Source of the DNA: Candidatus Hydrogenedentota bacterium
Lineage (GTDB): Bacteria; Hydrogenedentota; Hydrogenedentia; Hydrogenedentales; CAITNO01
Direction of reading: 5' to 3'
NCBI GenBank assembly: GCA_903893795.1
Contig: CAITNO010000032.1
Span: 33,025-97,024 of the forward strand
Length of the DNA stretch: 64,000 bases
The notes below the pieces were generated by a model that searched no databases, was not told where the DNA came from, and saw nothing but the letters and a program-made list of their open reading frames with translations. The translations under genes were made by a program, and so were the position numbers. How positions within the stretch are numbered: the stretch's first letter is position 1; each line of letters begins with the position of its first letter. Below are positions 39,809-47,929 of this stretch, piece by piece.

Positions 39809-42058
39809 CTACCACACCTTCAGCGACAGTGTCCCCGTTCCGGGATTGGCAAAAGGCCCGGGCACCGGATTCGTCTCGCCGCGTGCCTTGCCAAAGTAGT
39901 CGGCATCCACCTTCAGGGGTGTCCCGTACCGGTTTTCGTAGGGCAGGTCGGGAATGACGGCCTTGCCGAGCAGTGCGGTGGTCACCAGTGGCCTAACCGT
40001 GTCGCCGCTCCAGCCGTTCTCCAGATTCATTTCGAGATAGCAGCCGTCCGCCTTTTCCAGCAGTTTTACCGCCGGATCAAGCTTCGCATTGACAACCGGG
40101 GCGGTTTCCTTCTTGCTCGGCTTGGCGCCCTTGAGGAAGACGTTGCCGGTCATAAACACGGGCAGCTTCGCCTTATCATAGGGCCGCAGACTGCCGCGCT
40201 CCACGAAAAGGTTGTTGTAATACTTGTCATCGCCGTTGGGATTGTTGTGCATGCCGGCCAGCTCGGTGGAATGGGCCTTGTGAAAGGGCGTCAGGCGCTC
40301 GTCCAGCGTGTGGATGTCGAATTTGCCCAGGAAGAGGTTGTGCACATAGGCGCCGCCCTGCGACACCGAAAGCAGCGACCCGGGCGACAGGAAGAGGTTG
40401 TTGTCCACGAGGAAGGGGCCGTGGTCCACCTCGACGAACAAATCGTGGGACAGGTTGTCGTGGTAGAGGTTGCGGGTCACGTGCGCGCCCTGCGCCATCC
40501 AGTCGAGCCAGGTGCCCAGGCAGCAGCGGTAGATGTGGTTGCCGCTGATTTCCACGTCAATCGCGCCGTGGAATTTGATGCCCGCCATCTCGGCGCCGGT
40601 GAACAGTTGCCGAATATGGATGTCGTGGATAGTGTTGCCTGTGACGGTGCTGAACGAGCAGCCCATGCTGCCGACGACGCCCGTCTGCTCGCAGTGCGAG
40701 ATGGTGTTGTTGCGCACGATGTGGCCGCCGATGGTCTCCTTGTTCCAGCCCCGGGCGAGGGCGCGGTCAATGGTCTTCACATAGCCCTCGGCCGTGTCGG
40801 CCGAGGTGTTGTCGAATTCGTCGCCGTGCTTGCCCAGCGCCACGCCGCAGCACACCGAGTGGCTGATAATGTTGTTCTCGATAACCCAGCCCTTGCTCCA
40901 GTGCGTGCCGATGATGCCCTCCTGCTCCGCCGTCGGCGGCGCCCACTGCGGGGCGGCCTGGCACAGGGTGAAGCCGCGCACGGTGATGTAGTTCATCCCG
41001 TCTTTGTCCGGATAAAACACCGTCTTGCGGGCGTTGATCTCGACCCGTTCTTTATTCGGGTCCGCCCCCTTGAACTGCGCCCAGATAGTGGTGTTCTTGT
41101 CGTCCACTTTTGCGTACCAGAGCTGGGCCGTGTCCGCGGCCTGATCGTGGCTGGAACCCTTGAAGACCAGGCACAGGTTCTTGACGCCGCTCACAGGCTT
41201 GATCTCGGCCTTGAAATCCTCCCAGGACTGCCACCCGCCGGTGTTGGGAATGGTGCAGGCGCCGAGGAGTTCGCCGTCCGGCGCGTCCAGCCGGATTTCG
41301 ATGATGCCGCCGTCCGCCGCCGAGGCGGCGTTGATCGTGACCTGCTTCGTGTTCTCCTTGAAATCCACCGCCGCGTATTTCACCCAGTGGCCGTGCTCAA
41401 TAAAGCCGATGCACTCGCCGCCCTCCGAGCAGGGCGCGTTCTGCGTGCCTTTCTTCTCCGCGAAACCGGTGGCGCCAATCCGGGCAGCGCCCAACGGCTG
41501 CAGCCATGCCACGTTCAGCAAATATCCCTGCCCCCCGCGCGCCAGCCAGGACGGGGCCGTTCCCGCCGGGGCCAACACCTCGTCCAGCTTGGCCGCCTCG
41601 ATGAGCCACTCGCCGTTGAGATAGACCGCGCCGGTGTGGTGTTCCCGTCCCTTGCCGCTGAACCAGTCGCCGTGGATGAGGTCGCTGTACGGATTGTAAC
41701 CGCCGAAAACCGTTTTGGGCAGCACCGCCTTCCAGGTGTCGTTCTGGACCTTCTCCCATCCGGTCACCACTTCCGAGCCGGTGATCACCACCTTCTCGCC
41801 CGGCGCCGCCTGGTAGACGATGCGCTGCGCGTCCGATGCGCCGCCGCGCGGCGGGTTGACGCGCTCACGGTAGACCCCTTCATGCACCGTGACCGTGTCG
41901 CCCGGCTGGGCCGTCTGCGCCGCCGCCGAAACCGTCCTGAAAGGCTTGTCCGCGCTGCCGGGGTCGGCGTCATTGCCCTTGGGCGAAACGTGGAACTCCG
42001 CGGCCAATACGGCCGGGGCAACCAGTGTCAGCAGGAGGAATGTGCAGGCTCTTTTCAT
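39809..42058 (-). CDS. exported beta-helix protein with inserted carbohydrate-binding-like module
   Basis: 749 residues from the ATG at 42058 (AAGGG 6 bases upstream). Signal peptide, then a DUF1565-like start (FHVSPKGNDADPGSADKPFR, PGDTVTVHEGVYRERV). About residues 210-330 look like a CBM6-type beta-sandwich (VKYAAVDFKENTKQVTINAA, GGWQSWEDFKAEI). The rest is right-handed beta-helix coils (WVIENNIISHS, HIVRNNTISHCEQTGVVG, VEISGNHIYRCCLGTW). The design resembles secreted polysaccharide lyases and inverting glycosidases of PVC-group bacteria. The substrate is unknown. Confidence 0.84.
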   Translation of the reverse strand: MKRACTFLLLTLVAPAVLAAEFHVSPKGNDADPGSADKPFRTVSAAAQTAQPGDTVTVHEGVYRERVNPPRGGASDAQRIVYQAAPGEKVVITGSEVVTGWEKVQNDTWKAVLPKTVFGGYNPYSDLIHGDWFSGKGREHHTGAVYLNGEWLIEAAKLDEVLAPAGTAPSWLARGGQGYLLNVAWLQPLGAARIGATGFAEKKGTQNAPCSEGGECIGFIEHGHWVKYAAVDFKENTKQVTINAASAADGGIIEIRLDAPDGELLGACTIPNTGGWQSWEDFKAEIKPVSGVKNLCLVFKGSSHDQAADTAQLWYAKVDDKNTTIWAQFKGADPNKERVEINARKTVFYPDKDGMNYITVRGFTLCQAAPQWAPPTAEQEGIIGTHWSKGWVIENNIISHSVCCGVALGKHGDEFDNTSADTAEGYVKTIDRALARGWNKETIGGHIVRNNTISHCEQTGVVGSMGCSFSTVTGNTIHDIHIRQLFTGAEMAGIKFHGAIDVEISGNHIYRCCLGTWLDWMAQGAHVTRNLYHDNLSHDLFVEVDHGPFLVDNNLFLSPGSLLSVSQGGAYVHNLFLGKFDIHTLDERLTPFHKAHSTELAGMHNNPNGDDKYYNNLFVERGSLRPYDKAKLPVFMTGNVFLKGAKPSKKETAPVVNAKLDPAVKLLEKADGCYLEMNLENGWSGDTVRPLVTTALLGKAVIPDLPYENRYGTPLKVDADYFGKARGETNPVPGPFANPGTGTLSLKVW

Positions 42059-42150
42059 CGTCTTCCCTTTCGTCCGCTTTTCGTTTGCGCCACCCCTGTG
42101 GCAACCGCGCTGATTGTATCCCATCGAACGCCGTAAATGCGCCCGGGTAC

Positions 42151-42179
42151 TTGACTGAATCGACGCGCCGTGGCATAGT
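42151..42179 (+). promoter_or_regulatory. promoter with flanking dyad before the HicBA-like pair
   Basis: TTGACT (42151-42156) and CATAGT (42174-42179) are 17 bases apart, 30 bases before the antitoxin start. TTGACT and AGTCAA (42177-42182) form an inverted repeat spanning the promoter, as expected for an autoregulated toxin-antitoxin operon. Confidence 0.55.
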
Positions 42180-42208
42180 CAATGGGACAAGAGATTGGAG
42201 CACCAACC

Positions 42209-42427
42209 ATGGATTCGGCAAACACGTTCACGGCGGTTATCAAGCAGGACGGCCCCTGGTGGATCGGCTGGATAGAGGAAATTCAGGGCGTCAATTCCCA
42301 GGGGGAAACGCGCGAGGAACTGATCCTCAATCTGCGGTCCGCGCTTCAGGAGGCCATCGCCATGAACCGGGAAGAGGCGCTGGCCGCCGCCGCCGGGGCC
42401 TACAGTGAAGAAAGTATCAATTTGTGA
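42209..42427 (+). CDS. HicB-like antitoxin (type II)
   Basis: 72 residues from the ATG at 42209 (GGAG 8 bases upstream). FTAVIKQDGPWWIGWIEEIQ, GVNSQGETREELILNLRSAL and QEAIAMNREE match the HicB/UPF0150 partial RNase H-like fold, which binds and neutralises HicA. The short form has no extra DNA-binding domain visible. The stop overlaps the GTG start of the next gene, so both are made together. Confidence 0.8.
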   Translation: MDSANTFTAVIKQDGPWWIGWIEEIQGVNSQGETREELILNLRSALQEAIAMNREEALAAAAGAYSEESINL

Positions 42428-42609
42428 AACGGCAGGCTTTTCTCGCGCACCTGCGGGTGCACGGCTGTCTGCTGGTGCGCGAAGGGTCGCGGCACTCCTG
42501 GCATGAAAACCCGCTGGAGAACCGCCGTTCCTCCGTTCCCCGCCATGCCGAGATCAGCGATTTCCTGATACTCAAGATCTGCAAGGACCTCGGCATTCCG
42601 CGTCCCTGA
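42424..42609 (+). CDS. HicA-like mRNA interferase toxin
   Basis: 61 residues, GTG start overlapping the antitoxin stop (GTGA). The dsRBD-like HicA pattern is visible: FLAHLRVHGCLLVREGSRHS with the expected catalytic His in SRHSW, then SSVPRHAEISDFLILKICKD. The family cleaves mRNA. The order antitoxin-toxin is the reverse of classical hicAB but is common. Confidence 0.78.
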   Translation: MKRQAFLAHLRVHGCLLVREGSRHSWHENPLENRRSSVPRHAEISDFLILKICKDLGIPRP

Positions 42610-42646
42610 AAATGCGTGCTTTCCAGTTCCTGCAAGCCTTCCCGTC

Positions 42647-42689
42647 ATGCCCGCGCAGGCGGGCATCCACGCCCGGCACAATGCCGGGC
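42647..42689. repeat. tandem hairpins between convergent HicA-like and SGNH genes
   Basis: Two perfect 8-bp stems: ATGCCCGC-gcag-GCGGGCAT (42647-42666) and GCCCGGCA-caa-TGCCGGGC (42671-42689). The second ends two bases from the 42691 stop. The first resembles a widespread dispersed palindrome. Position suggests a bidirectional terminator or 3' protection element. Confidence 0.65.
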
Positions 42690-42690
42690 G

Positions 42691-43875
42691 CTACTTCGCG
42701 ACAAGCACCGCGTTGATGTGGAACTCGTTTCCCGTGCTCTCGGGGTTCTTTTCCTCAAGCGCGGTGACGCGCAGGGTGTGTTTTCCCGGCGCCAGATCGC
42801 GGGCGACGAGTTGGAACGGCGTGTAGCCGCCCCAGTCGGCGCTGAACCATGCGTCCATCTTCACCGGCGCCTGCTCGTCGACCTGCGCCTGGGCCATGCC
42901 CATGGCCCCCTTGATGCGGTAAAACAGCAGGCTCACCGCCCGGCCCTCCACTTCGAAGGCCAGCGTGCTGCCCGGCGTGACGGCCTTCCAGCCCTTGCCA
43001 AAGAAGCCGCCGAAGGCCGGATCGGTGAAGACCTCCCACCCCTCGTTCTTCACTGGCGTGATGGTGTCGGCATTAAGGAAGCCCGCGTTTTCAAACAGAT
43101 TCGCGGTCAGGGCCTCGGGCAGGGCGGGAATGGCGGGCAGGTCCTTGTCCGCGGGCAGGTCTTTCAGCACTTTCGCGCAGATGTCGCTCATGAACTGCGC
43201 GCAGTAGGCATGGCCCCGGTCGTTGGGGTGCACCTCGTCGGCCTCGATGTCCGTCCAGGCGATGCGCTTCGCCTCGACCTCGGGCCATAGCGCGTCGCGG
43301 AAACTGGCCATGGGCAGGCCGTAATGTTTGCCGATTTCCGCGTGGGCCTGCTGGGTGTTGCCACCCTTGTTGTCCATGGTGAACAGCAGCATCACGGCGG
43401 GCGCGTTGGGCTCTTTGAGGATGCGCCGCACCAGCCCTTCCAGTGTTTCCGCCGCCAGCGGGTTGATGCCGTCGTTGACGGCATACTCGACCATGACCAC
43501 GTCGGGATGCTTGTCCAGCAAATGCGCCTGCACCCGGTGCGCGCCCAGGTCGGAGCAGGTCGCGCCGATGCCCGCGTTGACGAAGGTGATCTTCGCCTGC
43601 GGGAAAGTGTCGGTCCACCATTTCGCCGCCAGATTGCCCCAGGACAGTTCGGGCTTGCTGGCCCTGGCCCCGCCTGTGATGGAGCCGCCAATGACGCCTA
43701 CCACCACCGCTTCGCCGCGCCGCGCCTTCGCGAGGATATGCTGCAGCCGCGCCGTGTTGCCCATGTCCACCAGAGACCGCTGAAGAATCGCTGCCTCATC
43801 CTGCGCCGCGCACAGCAGCGGCAGGAAAAGCACCAATGCCAGCAGGCAGGGACTCTTAAAGGGGCTAAGCTTCAT
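42691..43875 (-). CDS. exported SGNH/GDSL hydrolase
   Basis: 394 residues with GGAG 9 bases upstream. Signal peptide to about residue 24. Block I GGSIT with nucleophile S65, block II Gly (GIGATCSD), block III N134 (EYAVNDGIN) and block V D213/H216 (DEVHPND) are all present, so it should be catalytically active as an esterase. The C-terminal ~130 residues form a separate beta-rich domain ending in FHINAVLVAK. In this setting it may deacylate polysaccharide side groups (inference). Confidence 0.88.
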   Translation of the reverse strand: MKLSPFKSPCLLALVLFLPLLCAAQDEAAILQRSLVDMGNTARLQHILAKARRGEAVVVGVIGGSITGGARASKPELSWGNLAAKWWTDTFPQAKITFVNAGIGATCSDLGAHRVQAHLLDKHPDVVMVEYAVNDGINPLAAETLEGLVRRILKEPNAPAVMLLFTMDNKGGNTQQAHAEIGKHYGLPMASFRDALWPEVEAKRIAWTDIEADEVHPNDRGHAYCAQFMSDICAKVLKDLPADKDLPAIPALPEALTANLFENAGFLNADTITPVKNEGWEVFTDPAFGGFFGKGWKAVTPGSTLAFEVEGRAVSLLFYRIKGAMGMAQAQVDEQAPVKMDAWFSADWGGYTPFQLVARDLAPGKHTLRVTALEEKNPESTGNEFHINAVLVAK

Positions 43876-43952
43876 TGCAGAAATCTCCGGTTTTCAGCTA
43901 CAGGCGCAGCGCGCCCGGCAATCATAATATACAGACTCGCGGACCAGCGCAT

Positions 43953-44079
43953 CCTGGCTTGGGTCCCCTGGCTTGGGTCCCCTGGCTTGGGTCCCCTGGC
44001 TTGGGTCCCCTGGCTTGGGTCCCCTGGCTTGGGTCCCCTGGCTTGGGTCCCCTGGCTTGGGTCCCCCTGGCTTGGGTCC
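43953..44079. repeat. 14-bp minisatellite, nine copies
   Basis: Unit CCTGGCTTGGGTCC. Eight perfect head-to-tail copies run 43953-44064, then one extra C and a ninth copy at 44066-44079. The unit is not a multiple of three, and all three frames encode short Gly/Leu/Pro/Trp/Val peptides, so translation is unlikely. It lies in the 406-base gap between the SGNH hydrolase and the next glycosidase-like gene. Confidence 0.95.
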
Positions 44080-44190
44080 CCCCTTGAGGGGGGTGACCGC
44101 CGAAAGGCGGTCGGGGGGTGTTGCTTCTGTCCTCGGTTCTCGCCTGCCCACACCCCCCGCCGCTTCGCGGCCGCCCCCTCGAGGGGGGAT
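44080..44190. repeat. palindrome-rich element next to the minisatellite
   Basis: Hairpins GACCGCC-gaaa-GGCGGTC (44095-44112) and GCCGC-ttc-GCGGC (44159-44171) are flanked by CCCCTTGAGGGG-like and CCCCCTCGAGGGGG (44174-44187) palindromes, with opposing GGGGGGTGT and ACACCCCCC. Together they make a large interrupted inverted repeat. No coding function is seen. Confidence 0.65.
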
Positions 44191-44281
44191 CTGGGACGGC
44201 GCCGCGTTTCCACGCGAAAGTCGTGGGCAAGCCCTGCGTCGGGGACAATGTCATGATACCTTGCCTCTTTCGCCGGACTTC

Positions 44282-46468
44282 CTACTCCGCATACAAACGC
44301 ACATAGTCGATGTCGCATTCGCCGATGCCGCCGGGCTCGGTGTAATCGTCGGGCTTTCCATGGCAGGGCACTTTGCCGACCAGCAGCTCCGCGACGGCAT
44401 GGCCCGACGCCGCGAAGGGGAAGGTGTCGAAGCGTATGAAGTGTTCGCCGTCGGTGCCGAACTCGACCACGCCCGTCTTGTCGTGCCACCGCGCCCGCAG
44501 CCATACCCACGCATTCGGGTCAAAGGCCGGGCCCAGGGTCTGCACCGGCGGAAGGTCCACCTGCAACACCCCGTCGCTGCGCGTGCCGATGCGCAGCGCC
44601 TCGCCGTTGTCCCATTTCACCATCGCCGCCGGGCCCCAGGACATGCCGCCGTCGCTGCCGTGCCGCAGCTTGATTTCCACTCCACCCGCCGCCTTGTTCA
44701 CGGGCAACTGCAAATAGGCATAGGTGCTGGCGTGGCCTTTGACATGCAACGCGCCGTCGGCCAGCGACAGCGCATCGGAATTGAGCGGTGACACCAGTTT
44801 CTCCGCCTCGGGCATTTGGTCAAACTCAAACGCGACCGCCGTGGGGGGTGCCGTCTGCGGTCCCTTCAGAAAGACGGCCGTGGCGTCGGCCTTGGCGCGG
44901 GACTGCTGCTGCCGCCCGGCCACGAGCCGGTCCACTTCGGCGTGATATTCCGGCGTAAGCCGGGGCCGGTATTCCTTGTCGAGGAAGTCGGACATGCCCA
45001 GAAGCGTGTGCAGCCGCGCATTGGCCTGCAGCACAGATTCCAGTTGCGGCACCGTCATGGGCTTGCCGCTGTTGTTGCAGAGCACGCCGATGCAGTTGTT
45101 GATGTTGTAGCTCGACACAAAATAGCGCAGGTAGTCGAAATCGCCGTAGAGCTGGTCCGACCCCTCGCCGCGCAGTTGAATGTCCGTGTAGGCATCGGCC
45201 TGGGGCATGTACATCAGCGAGCCCCACTTGCCCAGTTCCACCGTGGTGTGCCACTCCAGAATGCCCCCCTCGCCCACGATGCGGCGGGCATGCCGCGCCA
45301 ATGCGTAGAGCGCCGCCGGGTTCTCCGCATACTGCCCGTCGAAATAGAGCCCGTCGGGCTTGAGGTCCCCCATCACCCGCGTGATCGCGTCGAGGAACAG
45401 GTCCATGTTTTCGCCGTCTACGATGGCGCCGGGGCACACGCCCGGCTTGTCGTTGACGGCGTTCTTCTCCTGCGAGGTGCCCTTGAGGAAGTAGAACGGG
45501 CTCGTGTACACGATGTACGGTATGCCCATGCCGTGGATGGTGTCGCGGACCCGATTCCATTCGTCCATTCCGAGCCGGGGCACGAAATCCAGGTTCCAGT
45601 CTTTCCAGAGCATCACCTCCGACTGGAGCAGCACCACGTTGCCGTGGGGTTTCCAGGAGCGCAGGTCCTCGTCGGGCGGATAGGAACTCAAATTCGACCA
45701 GTGCCAGATCACCTGCTCGCGCAGGGAACGTTCCCAGTCATAGGGCTTGGGCGGGCACACGCCCACGGCCAGCACGGCATTTTCCGGAAGCGAATAGGTC
45801 GCCACGGGAGTGCCATAGGGATCGTACTGGTCCTTCAATTCCAAGTCTGAACAATACAGCCCAAACCCGCCCAGTTCGTCCACGATCAGGTGGTTGTTCT
45901 TCCAGGAGGCGTTCCACGCCGGGGCAATTTCCGTGCGCACCGCCGCGCGCAGCGGCGCATGCGCCTGGAGCATGCACAGCGAATCGCCATTGACACGAAG
46001 GGTCAGCTTCGGTGCGTCGATGGTGACCCGCGCAAAGCCCGCGCCGCTGTGCGTGACCTTCACCCCCGCCAGCGGGCATCCCAGGTACATCATGGCCACA
46101 GAACGTTCCCCGCCAATCCGCTGGCGAAACGCGACAGTGCCGCTCCTTTCATCCAGTACCACCACCGCACCGGTGGTCGTGATGGTGACGGCCCCCTCTT
46201 TCTCCACCACCGACTCCACCAACAGTCCCCGCTGGGCCTCGGGAAACACCATCGGGTCCATCAGGTCCTGGAAGGTGGGGATGGCGGCGTGGGCTTGGAA
46301 GGCAGACAGAAAACAGGTCAGTGCAATGCAAACAATTCCACTTCGATAAATGAAAGCGGTCACCTTATGTAGGACAGCCGCCCCCGGCTGTCGTTTTTCG
46401 GCCAGTGCAGGGGGATGACAAGGGAGGGCGCCTGTCCCACATTTTCCTGGCACTGCAGTGTTTTTCAT
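44282..46468 (-). CDS. exported glycoside hydrolase-like protein with C-terminal beta-sandwich
   Basis: 728 residues. The ATG at 46468 is chosen because AAGGAG lies 5 bases upstream; the result is an unusually long N-region (~37 residues) before the signal-peptide core (GIVCIALTCFLSAFQAHA). N-terminal beta-sandwich, then a TIM-barrel-like middle (WNLDFVPRLGMDEWNRVRD, PDGLYFDGQYAENPAALY with a plausible catalytic Asp), and a C-terminal LamG/DUF1349-like jelly roll (VWLRARWHDKTGVVEFGTDG). Distantly like alpha-galactosidase-type glycosidases; the exact family and substrate are not assigned. Confidence 0.7.
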   Translation of the reverse strand: MKNTAVPGKCGTGALPCHPPALAEKRQPGAAVLHKVTAFIYRSGIVCIALTCFLSAFQAHAAIPTFQDLMDPMVFPEAQRGLLVESVVEKEGAVTITTTGAVVVLDERSGTVAFRQRIGGERSVAMMYLGCPLAGVKVTHSGAGFARVTIDAPKLTLRVNGDSLCMLQAHAPLRAAVRTEIAPAWNASWKNNHLIVDELGGFGLYCSDLELKDQYDPYGTPVATYSLPENAVLAVGVCPPKPYDWERSLREQVIWHWSNLSSYPPDEDLRSWKPHGNVVLLQSEVMLWKDWNLDFVPRLGMDEWNRVRDTIHGMGIPYIVYTSPFYFLKGTSQEKNAVNDKPGVCPGAIVDGENMDLFLDAITRVMGDLKPDGLYFDGQYAENPAALYALARHARRIVGEGGILEWHTTVELGKWGSLMYMPQADAYTDIQLRGEGSDQLYGDFDYLRYFVSSYNINNCIGVLCNNSGKPMTVPQLESVLQANARLHTLLGMSDFLDKEYRPRLTPEYHAEVDRLVAGRQQQSRAKADATAVFLKGPQTAPPTAVAFEFDQMPEAEKLVSPLNSDALSLADGALHVKGHASTYAYLQLPVNKAAGGVEIKLRHGSDGGMSWGPAAMVKWDNGEALRIGTRSDGVLQVDLPPVQTLGPAFDPNAWVWLRARWHDKTGVVEFGTDGEHFIRFDTFPFAASGHAVAELLVGKVPCHGKPDDYTEPGGIGECDIDYVRLYAE

Positions 46469-46478
46469 GGTCACTCCT

Positions 46479-47666
46479 TCACCGCGTCCCCGCAGTGACA
46501 GTCAGTTCATTCCACAATTCCTCAACATAGAGCGGATTGAAGATTCGGACACCCCGCATGTTGTGCTGTTGCTCGCCGCCGAAGAGCACCGCTCCATCGG
46601 CGACCCGGTCACTGTGGAGGGCCCGAAACCTGTCCAATCCCTTGACAAAGTCTTTGGAGAAGGTCTCGGAGGACTTAATCTCCACCGGCGTCAGCACACC
46701 GCCCTCGCGGATCAGCAGGTCCACCTCATTGCCGTTGGAATCACGGTAGAAATAGAGTTCGGGCCGGATGCCCCTGCTGTAGGCTCCCTTGATAATGTCG
46801 GCAATAACCAAGTTCTCGTACAGGCCGCCGCGCAGCGGATCCCGCGCGGCTTGGGTGGCGTCATGAATACCCAGGAGAAACGCGGCCAGTCCGGGGTCGG
46901 TGAAATACACCTTGGGCGATTTCACCACCCGCTTGCTGATGTTCTGGAAATAGGGGGAAAGTTCGAAAACAAGGTACGACGCTTTCAGCACGCTGAGCCA
47001 ATTCCGGAGCACCGTGCTTGAGACACCCACATCGTTGGACAGGGACGCATAGTTGACGACCTGCCCGATCCTGCCGGCCAGCAACACCAGAAACTTCTGA
47101 AACTGCGACAGGTCGCGCACTTGAATGAGGGAGCGCACATCGCGCTCCACATAGGTCTGCAGATAGTTGTTGTAGAAACGGCGCGGGTCAAGATTCTCCT
47201 CATGGAGCCGGGGAAATCCGCCGCGCACAATCAGCTCGAAGGGGTCCCAGTCCGTCCGGTAATGACGCAGCTCCGCCACCGAAAACGGCCAGAGGGTGAG
47301 CACCGCCGTGCGTCCCGCCAGCGACTGGCTGACCGCCTGGTGCAACTCCGGTTGATGGCTTCCGGTGAGAATATACAGCCCCCGCTTCTTCGAACTGTCC
47401 ACGATGCCCTGAATATAGGACAACAGCGCGGGCAGGCGTTGCACCTCGTCCAGAATGGCACCGTCCGGCACCTGTCCCAAGAATCCCCGAGGGTCGGCCT
47501 CGGCCGCCATGCGCACATCGGGGTCCTCCAGCGAGAGGTATGGCTTGTCGGGAAAGGCCATCCGCGCCAGCGTGGTCTTGCCCGCCTGACGCGGCCCAAG
47601 GATGGTTACCACGGGATAATCTGCGGCCACTTGGGCCAGTTCAGTGGTGATTTTCCGGAGAATCAT
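46479..47666 (-). CDS. AAA-type ATPase with DUF4143 C-terminal domain
   Basis: 395 residues from the ATG at 47666. Walker A GPRQAGKT at 24-31, Walker B DGAILDEVQRLP, sensor YILTGSHQ, then PFSVAEL and FGGFP-like motif RGGFPRLHEE typical of the AAA_14/DUF4143 family. The C-terminal nuclease-like fold has EVDLLIREGG and PVEIKSSE, residues of PD-(D/E)XK-type sites. The family is very common and functionally poorly defined. The promoter and palindrome upstream suggest self-regulation. Confidence 0.88.
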   Translation of the reverse strand: MILRKITTELAQVAADYPVVTILGPRQAGKTTLARMAFPDKPYLSLEDPDVRMAAEADPRGFLGQVPDGAILDEVQRLPALLSYIQGIVDSSKKRGLYILTGSHQPELHQAVSQSLAGRTAVLTLWPFSVAELRHYRTDWDPFELIVRGGFPRLHEENLDPRRFYNNYLQTYVERDVRSLIQVRDLSQFQKFLVLLAGRIGQVVNYASLSNDVGVSSTVLRNWLSVLKASYLVFELSPYFQNISKRVVKSPKVYFTDPGLAAFLLGIHDATQAARDPLRGGLYENLVIADIIKGAYSRGIRPELYFYRDSNGNEVDLLIREGGVLTPVEIKSSETFSKDFVKGLDRFRALHSDRVADGAVLFGGEQQHNMRGVRIFNPLYVEELWNELTVTAGTR

Positions 47667-47672
47667 GGCTTC

Positions 47673-47701
47673 ATTATAGTGAAAAGTTATGCAAATCACA
47701 A
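47673..47701 (-). promoter_or_regulatory. promoter of the DUF4143 ATPase gene
   Basis: On the minus strand TTGTGA (47696-47701), a 17-base spacer and a perfect TATAAT (47673-47678) precede the start codon at 47666. The -10 is only six bases from the ATG, so the transcript would be leaderless or nearly so, which explains the lack of a ribosome site. Confidence 0.6.
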
Positions 47702-47728
47702 CTAAAAGTTTCGATTTGCATAACTTTT
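47682..47728. promoter_or_regulatory. 16-bp perfect inverted repeat, candidate operator
   Basis: aaaagttatgcaaatc (47682-47697) and gatttgcataactttt (47713-47728) are exact reverse complements separated by 15 bases. The left arm occupies the spacer and part of the -35 of the ATPase promoter. AT-rich sequence is unusual in this GC-rich window. Confidence 0.65.
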
Positions 47729-47842
47729 GTATAAGTGACTATTATAACAAGACTTACAATTTGCGTATATCGCCAAATTCACCCTCTGCCAAGGCTATCC
47801 CGGTGGACTCAAGCCTTTTCGAAGGCGTTGGCGGAGCCCGTA

Positions 47843-47929
47843 GGGTGCCCGGAGCGAAGCGGAGCGCTCCGTGTATTTGGGTTCAAAAGACGGTGCGCTC
47901 CGTTTCGCTGCGCTTCACTTCGAGCACCC
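47843..47929. repeat. GGGTGC...GCACCC palindromic element overlapping a gene end
   Basis: Outer arms GGGTGC/GCACCC enclose a perfect palindrome CGGAGCGCTCCG (47860-47871) and inverted GCGCTCCG segments. It shares the GGGTGCCCGGAG...GGAGCGC pattern with 60698-60735. It covers the last ~47 bases of the DegT-fold gene, so the C-terminal ~15 residues of that protein are encoded by the repeat. Confidence 0.6.

Noticed and set aside
43953..44079. CRISPR array
   Set aside because: The 14-bp units are head to tail with no spacers and no cas genes are nearby; it is a minisatellite.
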